DNA of 64,000 nt, taken from positions 650,639 to 714,638 of the forward strand of contig NZ_PTJA01000001.1 of NCBI RefSeq assembly GCF_002934545.1, in the 5' to 3' direction. The stretch is from Lacrimispora xylanisolvens (GTDB taxonomy: Bacteria > Bacillota > Clostridia > Lachnospirales > Lachnospiraceae). The stretch's first letter is position 1; the number at the start of each line of letters is the position of its first letter. Positions 51,784-60,868 of the stretch are shown here, piece after piece. Under the pieces are notes generated by a model, which had not been told where the DNA came from, made no database searches, and saw nothing but the letters and a program-made list of their open reading frames with translations. The position numbers and the translations under genes were made by a program.

Positions 51784-52998
51784 ATGATGAATGTTGCAGT
51801 TATGGGCTATGGTACCATCGGATCAGGAGTTGTAGAAATTCTGGAACAGAACAAAGATATAATTGCCAGACAGACCGGTGACACGGTGAATGTAAAATAT
51901 ATTCTCGATTTAAGAGAATTCCCCGGTACACCGATTGAAAAAAAGATTGTTCATGATTTTTCCGTTATTGAAAAGGACCCGGAGGTATCTATGGTAATTG
52001 AAACCATGGGAGGTTTAAACCCGGCTTATCCTTTTGTGAAAGCAAGCCTTCAGGCAGGCAAGCATGTGGCCACCTCCAACAAGGCGCTGGTAGCAGCATA
52101 TGGAACGGAACTTTTAAAAATAGCAGAAGAGAATCAGGTAAACTTTCTCTTTGAGGCAAGTGTAGGAGGCGGTATTCCCATAATCCGTCCTTTGTATACT
52201 TCGCTGGCCGGTGAGCAGATTGAAGAAATAACCGGTATATTAAATGGTACCACCAACTACATACTGACTAAAATGGACAAAGCCGGAGAGACTTTTGAAG
52301 AGGCACTGAGCAAAGCCCAGGAACTGGGATATGCGGAGCGCAATCCGGAGGCAGATGTGGAAGGACATGATACCTGCAGGAAAATTGCCATATTAACTGC
52401 TCTGGCTTCGGGACACGAAGTGAATTACGAGCATATTTATACAGAAGGGATTACTAATATAACGGATGTGGATTTCCGTTATGCCGACGCTCTTGGAACT
52501 TCTGTTAAATTATTTGGATCCAGCAGAATCAGTGATCAGGGAGTTCATGCGTTTGTAGCTCCGGTTATGATAGGAAAGGATCATCCGCTGTATTCTGTAA
52601 ACGACGTATACAACGGCATTCTGGTAAAGGGAAATATGCTGGGAACTTCCATGTTTTATGGAAGCGGAGCCGGAAAACTTCCCACGGCCAGTGCAGTTGT
52701 AGCTGATATTATTGAAGCCCTTAAAAACCCGGGTCATCATGTGAAGATGGGCTGGGATGGAAATCGCCTTAACATCTCTGCCATGGACAGCGTTTCCTTC
52801 CGGTATTTTGTAAGAATCAAGGGAATTGCTGCAAAGCGGCTTGCTGAAGCAGAGGCTGCTTTTGGAAAGGTAGAAGTAACAGAGCTGGACCACATGGATG
52901 AATTTGCAGTCATGACAGAGGTTATGACTGAGGAGGAATACCATTTAAGAGCGAAAAAGCTGTCAGGAATCAGACAGCGCATCCGCGCAGAAATTTAA
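51784..52998 (+). CDS. hom: Homoserine dehydrogenase
   Basis: The 404-residue enzyme reduces aspartate semialdehyde to homoserine, the branch point to threonine and methionine. It has the NAD(P) motif VMGYGTIGSGVVE near 5-17, ATSNKALVA, the catalytic-domain signature GGGIPIIRPL and ILNGTTNYILTKM, and the catalytic region NPEADVEGHDTCRK. The C-terminal 80 residues contain an ACT domain for feedback control, probably by threonine. It begins five bases after pheB and lies 20 bases before lysC. Confidence 0.95.
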   Translation: MMNVAVMGYGTIGSGVVEILEQNKDIIARQTGDTVNVKYILDLREFPGTPIEKKIVHDFSVIEKDPEVSMVIETMGGLNPAYPFVKASLQAGKHVATSNKALVAAYGTELLKIAEENQVNFLFEASVGGGIPIIRPLYTSLAGEQIEEITGILNGTTNYILTKMDKAGETFEEALSKAQELGYAERNPEADVEGHDTCRKIAILTALASGHEVNYEHIYTEGITNITDVDFRYADALGTSVKLFGSSRISDQGVHAFVAPVMIGKDHPLYSVNDVYNGILVKGNMLGTSMFYGSGAGKLPTASAVVADIIEALKNPGHHVKMGWDGNRLNISAMDSVSFRYFVRIKGIAAKRLAEAEAAFGKVEVTELDHMDEFAVMTEVMTEEEYHLRAKKLSGIRQRIRAEI

Positions 52999-53017
52999 TT
53001 TTCGCCAGGAGGCATCA

Positions 53018-54226
53018 ATGTTAGTTGTTAAAAAATTTGGCGGTAGCTCCGTCGCAGACAAAGAAAGAATATTCAATGTAGCAAAACGCTGCATTGAGGA
53101 TTATGAAAAAGGCAATCAGGTAGTAGTGGTTTTATCCGCTATGGGAAAGACTACGGACGGTCTGATCGCCAAAGCTCATGAGATAAACCCCAATCCTCCA
53201 AAGAGAGAGCTGGATATGCTTCTGGCAACCGGAGAGCAGGTGAGCGTGGCACTGATGTCCATGGCCATGAATGCTCTCGGCGTACCGTCTGTATCATTAA
53301 ACGCGTCCCAGGTAGCCATGCATACCTCTTCCGCTTATGGAATGGCAAAATTAAAGAAAATTGATACGGAACGGATCCAGCATGAACTGGAAGCGAAGAA
53401 AATCGTTATCATCACAGGTTTTCAGGGTATTAATAAATATGATGATCTGACAACTCTTGGACGAGGGGGATCAGATACCACGGCTGTAGCTCTGGCTGCC
53501 GCACTCCATGCCGATGCATGTGAGATTTACACAGATGTGGACGGAGTTTATACAGCAGATCCGCGAATTGTTCCCGATGCCAGAAAGCTATTGGAGGTTT
53601 CCTACGATGAGATGCTTGAGTTTGCTTCTCTGGGGGCCAAAGTGCTTCACAACCGTTCGGTAGAGATGGCGAAACGCTATGGAGTACAGCTGGTAGTACG
53701 ATCAAGTCTGAACAGAGAAGAAGGTACCATCGTCAAGGAGGAAACAAAATTGGAAAGAATGCTGGTGAGCGGAGTTGCCGCAGATAAAAATGTAGCCCGT
53801 ATTTCCGTAATCGGGGTTAAGAATGAGCCTGGAGTCGCATTTAAAATATTTAATCTTCTGGCAAAACACAACATTAACGTTGATATCATTATCCAGTCCA
53901 TTGGCAGAGAAGAAAGAAAAGACATCTCCTTTACGGTGGCGAAGCAGGATTTAAAAGAAACCATGGATCTTTTAAACGAACACAAGGATGGGATTACAGC
54001 CCAGAATGTAACCAGTGAAGAGGATGTAGCAAAGCTTTCTATCATCGGCGCAGGGATGACCAGTAATCCAGGAGTTGCTGCAAAGATGTTTGAAGCCCTT
54101 TACAATGCCAATATTAACATCAAGATGATTGCAACATCTGAAATAAGGATTACGGTCCTCATTCATGAAGAGGACGTAAACCGCGCCATGAGAACGGTTC
54201 ACGATGCCTTTGATCTTGCAGATTAA
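53018..54226 (+). CDS. lysC: Aspartokinase
   Basis: The 402-residue kinase phosphorylates aspartate in the first step to lysine, threonine and methionine. It has VVKKFGGSSVAD at the start, the kinase motif TLGRGGSDTTAVALAAAL, YTDVDGVYTADPR, and two C-terminal ACT domains (about 265-400: VGVKNEPGVAFKIF-like and IIGAGMTSNPGVAAKMFEAL) for allosteric inhibition. It shares the operon with hom, so the two regulated steps are made together. CAGGAGG precedes the ATG. Confidence 0.96.
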   Translation: MLVVKKFGGSSVADKERIFNVAKRCIEDYEKGNQVVVVLSAMGKTTDGLIAKAHEINPNPPKRELDMLLATGEQVSVALMSMAMNALGVPSVSLNASQVAMHTSSAYGMAKLKKIDTERIQHELEAKKIVIITGFQGINKYDDLTTLGRGGSDTTAVALAAALHADACEIYTDVDGVYTADPRIVPDARKLLEVSYDEMLEFASLGAKVLHNRSVEMAKRYGVQLVVRSSLNREEGTIVKEETKLERMLVSGVAADKNVARISVIGVKNEPGVAFKIFNLLAKHNINVDIIIQSIGREERKDISFTVAKQDLKETMDLLNEHKDGITAQNVTSEEDVAKLSIIGAGMTSNPGVAAKMFEALYNANINIKMIATSEIRITVLIHEEDVNRAMRTVHDAFDLAD

Positions 54227-54241
54227 ACGAAGGTGGAACGA

Positions 54242-54586
54242 ATGATCTGGTTAAGAAAAATTTGGAAAATAGGATCCGTCTGTATCTTTCATTCCCTCAC
54301 CGGGCTCTACTGTCCCGGCTGCGGGGGAACGAGAGCAGTACGGACTTTGTTACAGGGGGACCTGCGGATGAGCGTTCAGTATCATCCGCTGGTCCTTTAT
54401 ACTGTTATCGCTGTTTTGACTGAAGGTATCATCCGGTTTTTATCAAAAAAAAGAAAGCACCCGTTGGACCATAGAAAAAGGGAACGGATACTTATTCTTA
54501 TTGGAGCTGCAATTGTAGTGATAAACTGGATCTTCAAGAACTATATGCTGGTGGTGAAAGGAATTGATCTTTTACCACCATTATAA
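54242..54586 (+). CDS. DUF2752 membrane protein
   Basis: The ATG at 54242 is chosen for the AAGGTGG site five bases upstream. The 114-residue protein has the DUF2752 signature GLYCPGCGGTRAVRTLLQGD (about 20-39) between hydrophobic segments, and two further transmembrane helices (about 52-68 and 85-105). Function is unknown. It begins 15 bases after lysC and may be read through from that operon. It converges with a small membrane-protein gene four bases away. Confidence 0.8.
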   Translation: MIWLRKIWKIGSVCIFHSLTGLYCPGCGGTRAVRTLLQGDLRMSVQYHPLVLYTVIAVLTEGIIRFLSKKRKHPLDHRKRERILILIGAAIVVINWIFKNYMLVVKGIDLLPPL

Positions 54587-54590
54587 TAAT

Positions 54591-54986
54591 TTATCTGCCT
54601 ACGCCGCCCGTGGGCATCAGTGCCTGGGTGGTGGCTTCAAATACCTGTCTGAAGTACAGCCCCAAAGGGGTGTTGGTATCCATGACATCATAGACAAATA
54701 TAATGAACAATGCCAGTAACAGGCCACAGACAGCAGATATGATGGAAAGGATCAGTCCAAGCTGTGCCTGGTGGCTGAAGGGCTTACCTTTTTTTGATAA
54801 TATAGCAAGAGCAATGCCTGTGAGACCGAAAATCAGACCTGCCGGCAGATTCCAGATACTGAATAAGGGAAGGCAGTCTGTCAGCAGTCCCAGACCGCCT
54901 AAAAGGACAGACCAGAATGCCAGGAACGAACCTGTATTCGGAGTTTGCGGAAGCATTCCTTTATTGCTGTTATAATTTTCTCCCAT
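54591..54986 (-). CDS. DUF4190-like small membrane protein
   Basis: The 131-residue protein has a polar N-terminus and three hydrophobic segments, with a charged hairpin KKGKPFSHQAQLGLILSI typical of DUF4190-type proteins. GAGGT lies nine bases before the ATG. The function is unknown. Genes of this type often sit next to DUF2752 genes in Lachnospiraceae, as here. Confidence 0.65.
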   Translation of the reverse strand: MGENYNSNKGMLPQTPNTGSFLAFWSVLLGGLGLLTDCLPLFSIWNLPAGLIFGLTGIALAILSKKGKPFSHQAQLGLILSIISAVCGLLLALFIIFVYDVMDTNTPLGLYFRQVFEATTQALMPTGGVGR

Positions 54987-55094
54987 TGGTGTTTACCTCG
55001 TATGTGTATAGTACAGAAGTCATCCAGGATTTTCCTGATCTGTTTCTGTATTTTATGATTGTAGCACGAAAAGACCGCTGTGTCCAGACGGGTA

Positions 55095-55123
55095 TTGCAT
55101 AACGGGGAATGATGAATTATAAT
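55095..55123 (+). promoter_or_regulatory. Promoter of tex
   Basis: TTGCAT and TATAAT are separated by 17 bases. It starts the run of genes from tex through tsaE, tsaB and rimI. Confidence 0.65.
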
Positions 55124-55162
55124 AGTTGAATTGAACCAACTATGAAAAATAAGAGGTACAGC

Positions 55163-57304
55163 ATGGATATAATAAAGATTTTACAGGAAGAACTTTCCAT
55201 TTCCAGAAATCAGGTGGAAGAGACAATCAGACTTATTGATGAGGGGAATACCATTCCTTTTATAGCCAGATACCGAAAAGAGGTAACCGGCTCTTTAAAT
55301 GACGAAGTTCTGCGTAATTTAGATGAAAGGCTACGTTATTTAAGGAATTTAGAGGAGCGGAAAGAACAGGTACTCTCATCCATCAGAGAACAGGAGAAGC
55401 TGACGCCGGAACTGGAAAAGAAGATTATGGAAGCCCAGACTCTGGTTGCAGTGGAAGATTTATACCGCCCTTATAAACAGAAAAGGCGGACAAGAGCCAC
55501 CATCGCCAAAGAAAAAGGATTAGAGCCATTAGCAGATCTCATTATCCTTCAGATGACGAAGACCCCGCTTCTGGAATCTGCATCGGACTATGTTTCGGAA
55601 GAAAAAGGAGTGGCCACTGCCCAGGAAGCCATTGACGGTGCAAAGGATATTCTGGCAGAGCGGATTTCCGATCAGGCGGAGTACCGCACTTATATCCGGA
55701 ATGCAACCATGAACCAGGGAAGCCTTTTATCTGCTGCCAAGGATGAGGAAGCAGAGTCTGTATATGAAATGTATTATAATTATGAAGAACCTTTAAAGAA
55801 GGCAGCGGGACACCGGATTCTTGCCATTAACAGAGGCGAAAAGGAAAAGGTTCTGACTGTGAAGGTGGCGGCACCGGAAGAAGTGATTCTCCGTTTTCTG
55901 GAAAAGCAGGTAATTATTCGGGACAATCCAGTTACTTCCCCCATATTAAAGGAAGTAGTAAAAGACAGTTACGACCGTCTCATCGCGCCGGCAATTGAGC
56001 GGGAGATCCGCAGCGAATTAACGGAAACAGCGGAGAATGGAGCAATCCGTGTATTTGGTAAAAATTTAGAGCAGCTACTGATGCAGCCTCCCATTGTAGG
56101 AAGAGTGGTACTTGGCTGGGATCCGGCTTTTCGTACCGGATGTAAACTGGCGGTAGTAGATGAAACAGGAAAAGTGCTGGATACCGTTGTGATTTATCCC
56201 ACTGCGCCTCAAAATAAAGTGGAAGAAGCCAAGACTGTTTTAAAGAAGCTGATTAAGAAATACGGAATTTCCCTGATTTCTGTGGGAAATGGAACTGCCT
56301 CAAGAGAATCGGAGGCTATTATTGTAGAATTGTTAAAAGAAATCCCGGAGCCGGTTCAGTATATTATAGTGAATGAAGCAGGGGCTTCTGTTTATTCCGC
56401 CAGCAAGCTGGCAACAGAGGAATTCCCTAACTTTGATGTAGGCCAGAGAAGTGCAGCCTCCATTGCCAGAAGACTGCAGGATCCTCTCGCAGAGCTGGTA
56501 AAGATTGATCCCAAGTCCATTGGTGTTGGCCAGTACCAGCATGATATGAACCAGAAGCATTTAAGTGAAGCATTACAGGGAGTTGTGGAAGACAGCGTAA
56601 ATAAAGTAGGTGTGGATCTAAATACGGCATCTGCTTCTCTTCTGGAATATATATCCGGTATTTCAAAGCCCATAGCAAAGAATATTGTGGTTTACCGGGA
56701 GGAGAACGGTGCGTTTGAAAGCAGGAGCCAGCTGTTAAAGGTTGCAAAGCTTGGACCAAAAGCATTCGAACAATGTGCCGGCTTTATGAGAATTCAGGGA
56801 GGAAAGAATCCACTAGATTTAACCAGCGTTCATCCGGAGTCCTATGATGCGGCTAAAAAGCTGCTGAAAAAATTAGGATATGAGGCAAAAGAGCTGATGA
56901 ACGGGGGATTAAACGGAATCAGTAAAAAGATTCATAACTATAAAGAACTGGCTGAAGAATTAGAAATTGGTGAAATCACCCTCCGGGATATAGTAAAGGA
57001 ACTGGAAAAGCCGGCAAGAGATCCCCGAGACGAGATGCCGAAGCCCATATTGCGTACGGATGTTATGGAGATGAAGGATTTACAGCCTGGGATGGTTTTA
57101 AAGGGAACGGTTCGAAATGTAATTGACTTCGGTGCCTTTGTAGATATTGGAGTTCACCAGGATGGGTTGGTTCACATTTCCCAGATATCGGACAAATTTA
57201 TTAAACATCCCTTAGAAGCCGTCAGCGTAGGAGACATCGTTGAGGTAAAGGTAATTAGCGTAGATGTTCCCAAAAAGAGAATCGCCCTTACCATGAAATT
57301 CTAA
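55163..57304 (+). CDS. tex: Tex-family S1 RNA-binding protein
   Basis: The start at 55163 (MDIIKILQEEL) has AAGAGGT six bases upstream; an ATG at 55142 has no site. The 713-residue protein has the Tex layout: N-terminal helical HTH region (EGNTIPFIARYRKE), a YqgF/RuvX-like nuclease-fold domain (LGWDPAFRTGCKLAVVD), two helix-hairpin-helix regions (SISKPIAKNI, LGPKAFEQCAGF), and a C-terminal S1 domain (GMVLKGTVRNVIDFGAFVDIGVHQDGLVHISQ). Tex binds nucleic acid and affects transcription of some toxin genes. Length is standard. Confidence 0.95.
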   Translation: MDIIKILQEELSISRNQVEETIRLIDEGNTIPFIARYRKEVTGSLNDEVLRNLDERLRYLRNLEERKEQVLSSIREQEKLTPELEKKIMEAQTLVAVEDLYRPYKQKRRTRATIAKEKGLEPLADLIILQMTKTPLLESASDYVSEEKGVATAQEAIDGAKDILAERISDQAEYRTYIRNATMNQGSLLSAAKDEEAESVYEMYYNYEEPLKKAAGHRILAINRGEKEKVLTVKVAAPEEVILRFLEKQVIIRDNPVTSPILKEVVKDSYDRLIAPAIEREIRSELTETAENGAIRVFGKNLEQLLMQPPIVGRVVLGWDPAFRTGCKLAVVDETGKVLDTVVIYPTAPQNKVEEAKTVLKKLIKKYGISLISVGNGTASRESEAIIVELLKEIPEPVQYIIVNEAGASVYSASKLATEEFPNFDVGQRSAASIARRLQDPLAELVKIDPKSIGVGQYQHDMNQKHLSEALQGVVEDSVNKVGVDLNTASASLLEYISGISKPIAKNIVVYREENGAFESRSQLLKVAKLGPKAFEQCAGFMRIQGGKNPLDLTSVHPESYDAAKKLLKKLGYEAKELMNGGLNGISKKIHNYKELAEELEIGEITLRDIVKELEKPARDPRDEMPKPILRTDVMEMKDLQPGMVLKGTVRNVIDFGAFVDIGVHQDGLVHISQISDKFIKHPLEAVSVGDIVEVKVISVDVPKKRIALTMKF

Positions 57305-57341
57305 GCAGATACAGTGAAATGCTGTATAAAAGGAGGAAAAT

Positions 57342-57848
57342 GTGGAACAGAAAAATCCGCTTATATTAGATGTGAGACTGACTGCAAAAGATCTCTGGAA
57401 ATTTTCCATGTACCATTCTTACCGGGGATTTCAGGGGATATTCAGTTTCCTTTTCAGTGCCGCTGCTCTTTACGTTCTCATTGCAACCTGGACGACATCA
57501 TCCCGTCCTTACCGGATCCTGATTCTTGTCTGCGCGCTGATGTTCACGGTCTGGCAGCCTTTCGTCCTCTATACGAAGGCAGCAAGACAGGCAAAAAAAT
57601 CTGCCATTCGTGATGGTATGACCCTTTCTTTTTCAGCAGAAGGAATTGTGGTAACCCAGGGGCAGGAGAAGCTGGAATTATTGTGGGAAGATGTGATGGT
57701 GGTAAAACGAATCGGCAAAATGCTGATTATTTATATGGACCGGATTCATGCCTATCTGCTTCCGGATTCTGTTGCAGGTGAGAAAGCGCCGGAAATAACG
57801 GCATTAATGAAAGAAAATCTGCCTCCGGAGAGGCGAAAGAGGATATAA
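57342..57848 (+). CDS. YcxB-like membrane protein
   Basis: A GTG at 57342 lies five bases after AGGAGG. The 168-residue protein has two adjacent transmembrane segments (about 32-52 and 60-77) and a C-terminal soluble PH-like domain (MTLSFSAEGIVVTQGQEKLELLWEDV, then YLLPD) as in YcxB-like proteins. The function is unknown. Its stop codon directly abuts the tsaE start, so the two are translationally linked. Confidence 0.75.
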   Translation: MEQKNPLILDVRLTAKDLWKFSMYHSYRGFQGIFSFLFSAAALYVLIATWTTSSRPYRILILVCALMFTVWQPFVLYTKAARQAKKSAIRDGMTLSFSAEGIVVTQGQEKLELLWEDVMVVKRIGKMLIIYMDRIHAYLLPDSVAGEKAPEITALMKENLPPERRKRI

Positions 57849-58277
57849 ATGATGGTAATAGAAAGCTGGAAACCAGAGGATACCTTTGAATTAGGAAAAA
57901 AACTGGGAGAGGAAGCGGACCCTTCCACCATATTTTGCTTAAATGGAGATCTGGGGGTGGGGAAGACTGTATTTACCCAGGGGTTTGCCGCCGGACTTGG
58001 CATTACAGAACCGGTGGACAGTCCAACCTTTACCATAGTAAAGCAATATGACGACGGACGCCTTCCCTTTTACCATTTTGACGTTTACCGGATTGGCGAT
58101 GTCAGTGAAATGGACGAGATCGGCTATGAAGACTGCTTTTACGGGGAAGGTGTCACATTAATTGAATGGTCCGGACTGATCGAAGAGATTCTTCCCAGAC
58201 AGGTTATTACAGTAACCATTGAAAAAGATTTGAATAAAGGATTTGACTACAGAAAAATTACCGTGGAGGGAATGTAA
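57849..58277 (+). CDS. tsaE: tRNA t6A biosynthesis ATPase TsaE
   Basis: The 142-residue P-loop protein has Walker A GDLGVGKT at 33-40, the VDSPTFTIVKQY switch, and the conserved LIEWSGLIEEILP near 107-119. TsaE supports the TsaBD complex that puts threonylcarbamoyl on A37 of ANN-reading tRNAs. It is followed immediately by tsaB. Length is standard. Confidence 0.95.
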   Translation: MMVIESWKPEDTFELGKKLGEEADPSTIFCLNGDLGVGKTVFTQGFAAGLGITEPVDSPTFTIVKQYDDGRLPFYHFDVYRIGDVSEMDEIGYEDCFYGEGVTLIEWSGLIEEILPRQVITVTIEKDLNKGFDYRKITVEGM

Positions 58278-58982
58278 ATGAACATATTAGGAATTGAAAG
58301 TTCGTCTCTTGTTGCATCGGTCGCCCTTCTTTCGGATGACATACTGACTGCAGAATATACGGTCAATTTTAAAAAGACCCATTCCCAGACACTGCTCCCC
58401 ATGCTTGACGAGATTGTAACCATGACAGGAGTCAGCCTGGATAACGTTGATGCCATCGCAGTTTCAGCAGGACCAGGCTCCTTTACCGGTCTTAGGATCG
58501 GTTCTGCCACAGGAAAGGGTTTGGGACTTGCCCTGAAAAAACCGCTTATTTCAGTTCCTACAATCGATGCAATGGCCTATGAGTTCTACGGCTGCGCTTC
58601 TATTATATGCCCAATTATGGATGCCAGAAGAAACCAGGTCTATACCGGGATCTATGATAACCGAAAGGGATTCTCCATCGTGAAGGAATCCTGTGCCATG
58701 GATATCAGAGATTTAATTGAAGAACTTAATTCCATAGGTGAACGTGTGATTTTCTCAGGAGACGGGATACCTGCATATAAAGAAAGTATAGAAGAATTCA
58801 TGAGGGTTCCCTTTGAATTTGCACCTGCGCATTTAAGCAGACAGCGGGCAGGTGCGGTGGCAGCTTATGGAGCCCGTCTGTTCCTTGAGGGGAAAACGGT
58901 AACAGCAGCGGAGCATGCTCCCGATTATCTGCGAAAGCCCCAGGCAGAGCGTGAAAGAGAAGAGGCATTAAAAGGAGAATAA
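58278..58982 (+). CDS. tsaB: tRNA t6A biosynthesis protein TsaB
   Basis: The 234-residue protein has the ASKHA fold of TsaB: NILGIESSSLVASVAL at the start, VDAIAVSAGPGSFTGLRIG near 55-73, and MDARRNQVYTGIY near 113-125. It is a partner of TsaD and does not bind substrate itself. It lies between tsaE and rimI with no gap, the common bacterial order. Confidence 0.95.
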   Translation: MNILGIESSSLVASVALLSDDILTAEYTVNFKKTHSQTLLPMLDEIVTMTGVSLDNVDAIAVSAGPGSFTGLRIGSATGKGLGLALKKPLISVPTIDAMAYEFYGCASIICPIMDARRNQVYTGIYDNRKGFSIVKESCAMDIRDLIEELNSIGERVIFSGDGIPAYKESIEEFMRVPFEFAPAHLSRQRAGAVAAYGARLFLEGKTVTAAEHAPDYLRKPQAEREREEALKGE

Positions 58983-58983
58983 G

Positions 58984-59418
58984 ATGATTCGTGAGATGAC
59001 TCCGGAGGATGTTTTAGGTGTACTGGAAATAGAAATGCAGTGCTTTTCCGATCCGTGGTCTTTTGATATGATTAATAAGGGATTAGAAAGCAGTCTCGAT
59101 ACCTGGCTGGTGCTTTGGGAAGAAGGAGCAGCAGCGGGATACTGTGTTTTCCGGACAATCGCAGATGAATGCGAGCTGCTTCGGATCGCAGTCCTTCCTG
59201 AACTGAGGGGGAGGGGCCTTTCCAAGAAACTTATGGACCAGATGGTTTTTTATTCCAGACAAAAAGAAGTAAAATCCATATTTTTAGAAGTAAGAGAAAG
59301 TAATGACAGGGCAAGAAACCTTTATAAATCCTATGGATTTGTGGAGGAGGGGATCAGAAAACATTACTACTCAAATCCCAGTGAAAATGCGGTCCTTATG
59401 GTCTGTTACCATATTTGA
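58984..59418 (+). CDS. rimI: Ribosomal protein S18 alanine N-acetyltransferase
   Basis: The 144-residue GNAT enzyme has FSDPWSFDMI, ELLRIAVLPELRGRGLSKKLMDQM as the acetyl-CoA-binding motif, LEVRESNDRARNLYKSYGF and a final RKHYYSNPSENAVLM. It acetylates the N-terminus of ribosomal protein S18. In Firmicutes it regularly follows tsaB, as here, one base after it. The operon appears to end at the hairpin at 59464. Confidence 0.92.
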   Translation: MIREMTPEDVLGVLEIEMQCFSDPWSFDMINKGLESSLDTWLVLWEEGAAAGYCVFRTIADECELLRIAVLPELRGRGLSKKLMDQMVFYSRQKEVKSIFLEVRESNDRARNLYKSYGFVEEGIRKHYYSNPSENAVLMVCYHI

Positions 59419-59463
59419 AACATTTACCACTAAAAATAGGGCATAACACCGTTTATAATGTAG

Positions 59464-59490
59464 GGGTATCCAGTAAGGATGCCCTTTTTT
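59464..59490 (+). terminator. Terminator after rimI
   Basis: GGGTATCC pairs with GGATGCCC (one G-U), loop AGTAA, followed by six T residues. An alternative longer stem, GGGCAT with ATGCCC, uses the same 3' arm. A TATAAT lies just before it at 59454. Confidence 0.8.
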
Positions 59491-59617
59491 CTATCCTGGT
59501 GTGCAGGGAGGCAGGAAAAGGGATTTTTCTGGAAAATGTGAAAAAGGAACGCCTTGCAGGCATACCATTATGCCCGGAAAGAAAAGCATGGGCGGTAAAA
59601 GGAAAGGTGAGAGTAAG

Positions 59618-59860
59618 ATGAGAAAGTACAAAAACGGCGGTCAGCTAGAAACAGTTGTTTGCAACTGCTGCGGCAAAAAAATTATTGTGTCAGAAGGGAT
59701 TGCCAGGGAAGGGGTCATCAGCATCAATCACGCATGGGACTTCTTTTCAGAGAAAGATGGGGAGATCCATCATTTTGATTTATGTGAAACCTGTTACGAT
59801 GCATTGATATCTGAGTTTAAGATACCGGTGGAGGTAGAGGAACAGCTGGAATATTTATAG
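59618..59860 (+). CDS. Small protein with two CxxC motifs
   Basis: The ATG at 59618 follows AAAGGTGAGAG. The 80-residue product has CNCCGKK near 15-21 and CETCYD near 57-62, a pattern of a small zinc ribbon, plus an acidic C-terminus (VEVEEQLEYL). Short proteins of this kind occur in Lachnospiraceae but I cannot name the family. It lies between rimI and ribonuclease Z. A role in tRNA or ribosome work would be a guess from the neighbours. Confidence 0.6.
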   Translation: MRKYKNGGQLETVVCNCCGKKIIVSEGIAREGVISINHAWDFFSEKDGEIHHFDLCETCYDALISEFKIPVEVEEQLEYL

Positions 59861-59946
59861 TTGCTAATTCCCTCTGCTTTGTGTTATGATTTTATGTGGC
59901 AGTTTTTTGTTCTGCCCACTGAATGAGACAAAAGCGAGGAAATTCT

Positions 59947-60858
59947 ATGTTGGATATATGTTTGCTGGGAACCGGAGGCATGATGCCTCTGCCATACCGC
60001 TGGCTGACAGCTATGATGGCACGGTGTGATGGCAGCAATCTTTTGATTGACTGCGGGGAAGGAACTCAGATTGCATTAAAAGAAAAGGGCTGGAGCCCAA
60101 AACCCATTGATATTATCTGCTTTACCCATTATCATGCGGACCACATCAGCGGTCTGCCCGGACTTCTTTTGACAATGGGAAATGCAGAACGGACAGAACC
60201 CTTAACTCTGATTGGTCCGAAAGGGCTTGAGCGGGTGGTGGGAGCACTTCGTACCATTGCGCCAGAGCTTCCTTTTGAACTTAAATTCATTGAACTCTCT
60301 GAAAACAGAGAGCAGATAACCATGGCGCCTTACGTAATTGATGCTTACCGCGTCAATCATAACGTTGTCTGCTATGGTTATTCCATTTCTATTCCAAGAA
60401 CCGGAAGATTTGATGTGGACCGGGCCAAAGCGGCAGAGATTCCTCAAAAATTCTGGAGTCGTCTTCAAAAGGGAGAAACCATTGATTATGATGGTAGAAT
60501 TCTGACGCCTGATCTTGTTTTAGGACCGGACAGGCGTGGACTAAAGGTGACTTACTGTACAGATACCAGACCCGTACCGGTAATTGCTGAGTATGCAAAG
60601 GATGCTGATCTTTTTATATGCGAAGGCATGTACGGCGAAGATGGAAAAGAGGCAAAGGCAAGGGAATACCGCCACATGACATTTTATGAGGCTGCCAGAC
60701 TTGCAAAAGAAGCTCAGCCAAGACAGATGTGGCTGACCCATTACAGTCCCTCTTTAACCAGACCGGAGGATTTTATGGACAAGGTCCGTGAGATTTTCCC
60801 AAGGGCAAAAGCAGCAAGAGATGCCTGGACGCTGGAACTGGAATTTGATGAGGAATGA
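59947..60858 (+). CDS. rnz: Ribonuclease Z
   Basis: The ATG at 59947 ([11 protein letters not shown]) is preceded by GAGGAA. The 303-residue metallo-beta-lactamase-fold protein has [14 protein letters not shown] near 60-73 with His61, His63, Asp65 and His66, further ligands in [10 protein letters not shown] and YCTDTRP, and WLTHYSPS. RNase Z cuts the 3' trailer of tRNA precursors that lack an encoded CCA; the two tRNA genes in this window lack CCA, which fits. It overlaps none of its neighbours and ends ten bases before tsaD. Confidence 0.92.
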   Translation: MLDICLLGTGGMMPLPYRWLTAMMARCDGSNLLIDCGEGTQIALKEKGWSPKPIDIICFTHYHADHISGLPGLLLTMGNAERTEPLTLIGPKGLERVVGALRTIAPELPFELKFIELSENREQITMAPYVIDAYRVNHNVVCYGYSISIPRTGRFDVDRAKAAEIPQKFWSRLQKGETIDYDGRILTPDLVLGPDRRGLKVTYCTDTRPVPVIAEYAKDADLFICEGMYGEDGKEAKAREYRHMTFYEAARLAKEAQPRQMWLTHYSPSLTRPEDFMDKVREIFPRAKAARDAWTLELEFDEE

Positions 60859-60868
60859 GGGAATGGCG

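Noticed and set aside
59415..59621. 68-codon frame overlapping the end of rimI
   Set aside because: It crosses the rimI terminator hairpin and lacks a ribosome site. The downstream CxxC gene begins at 59618 in another frame.
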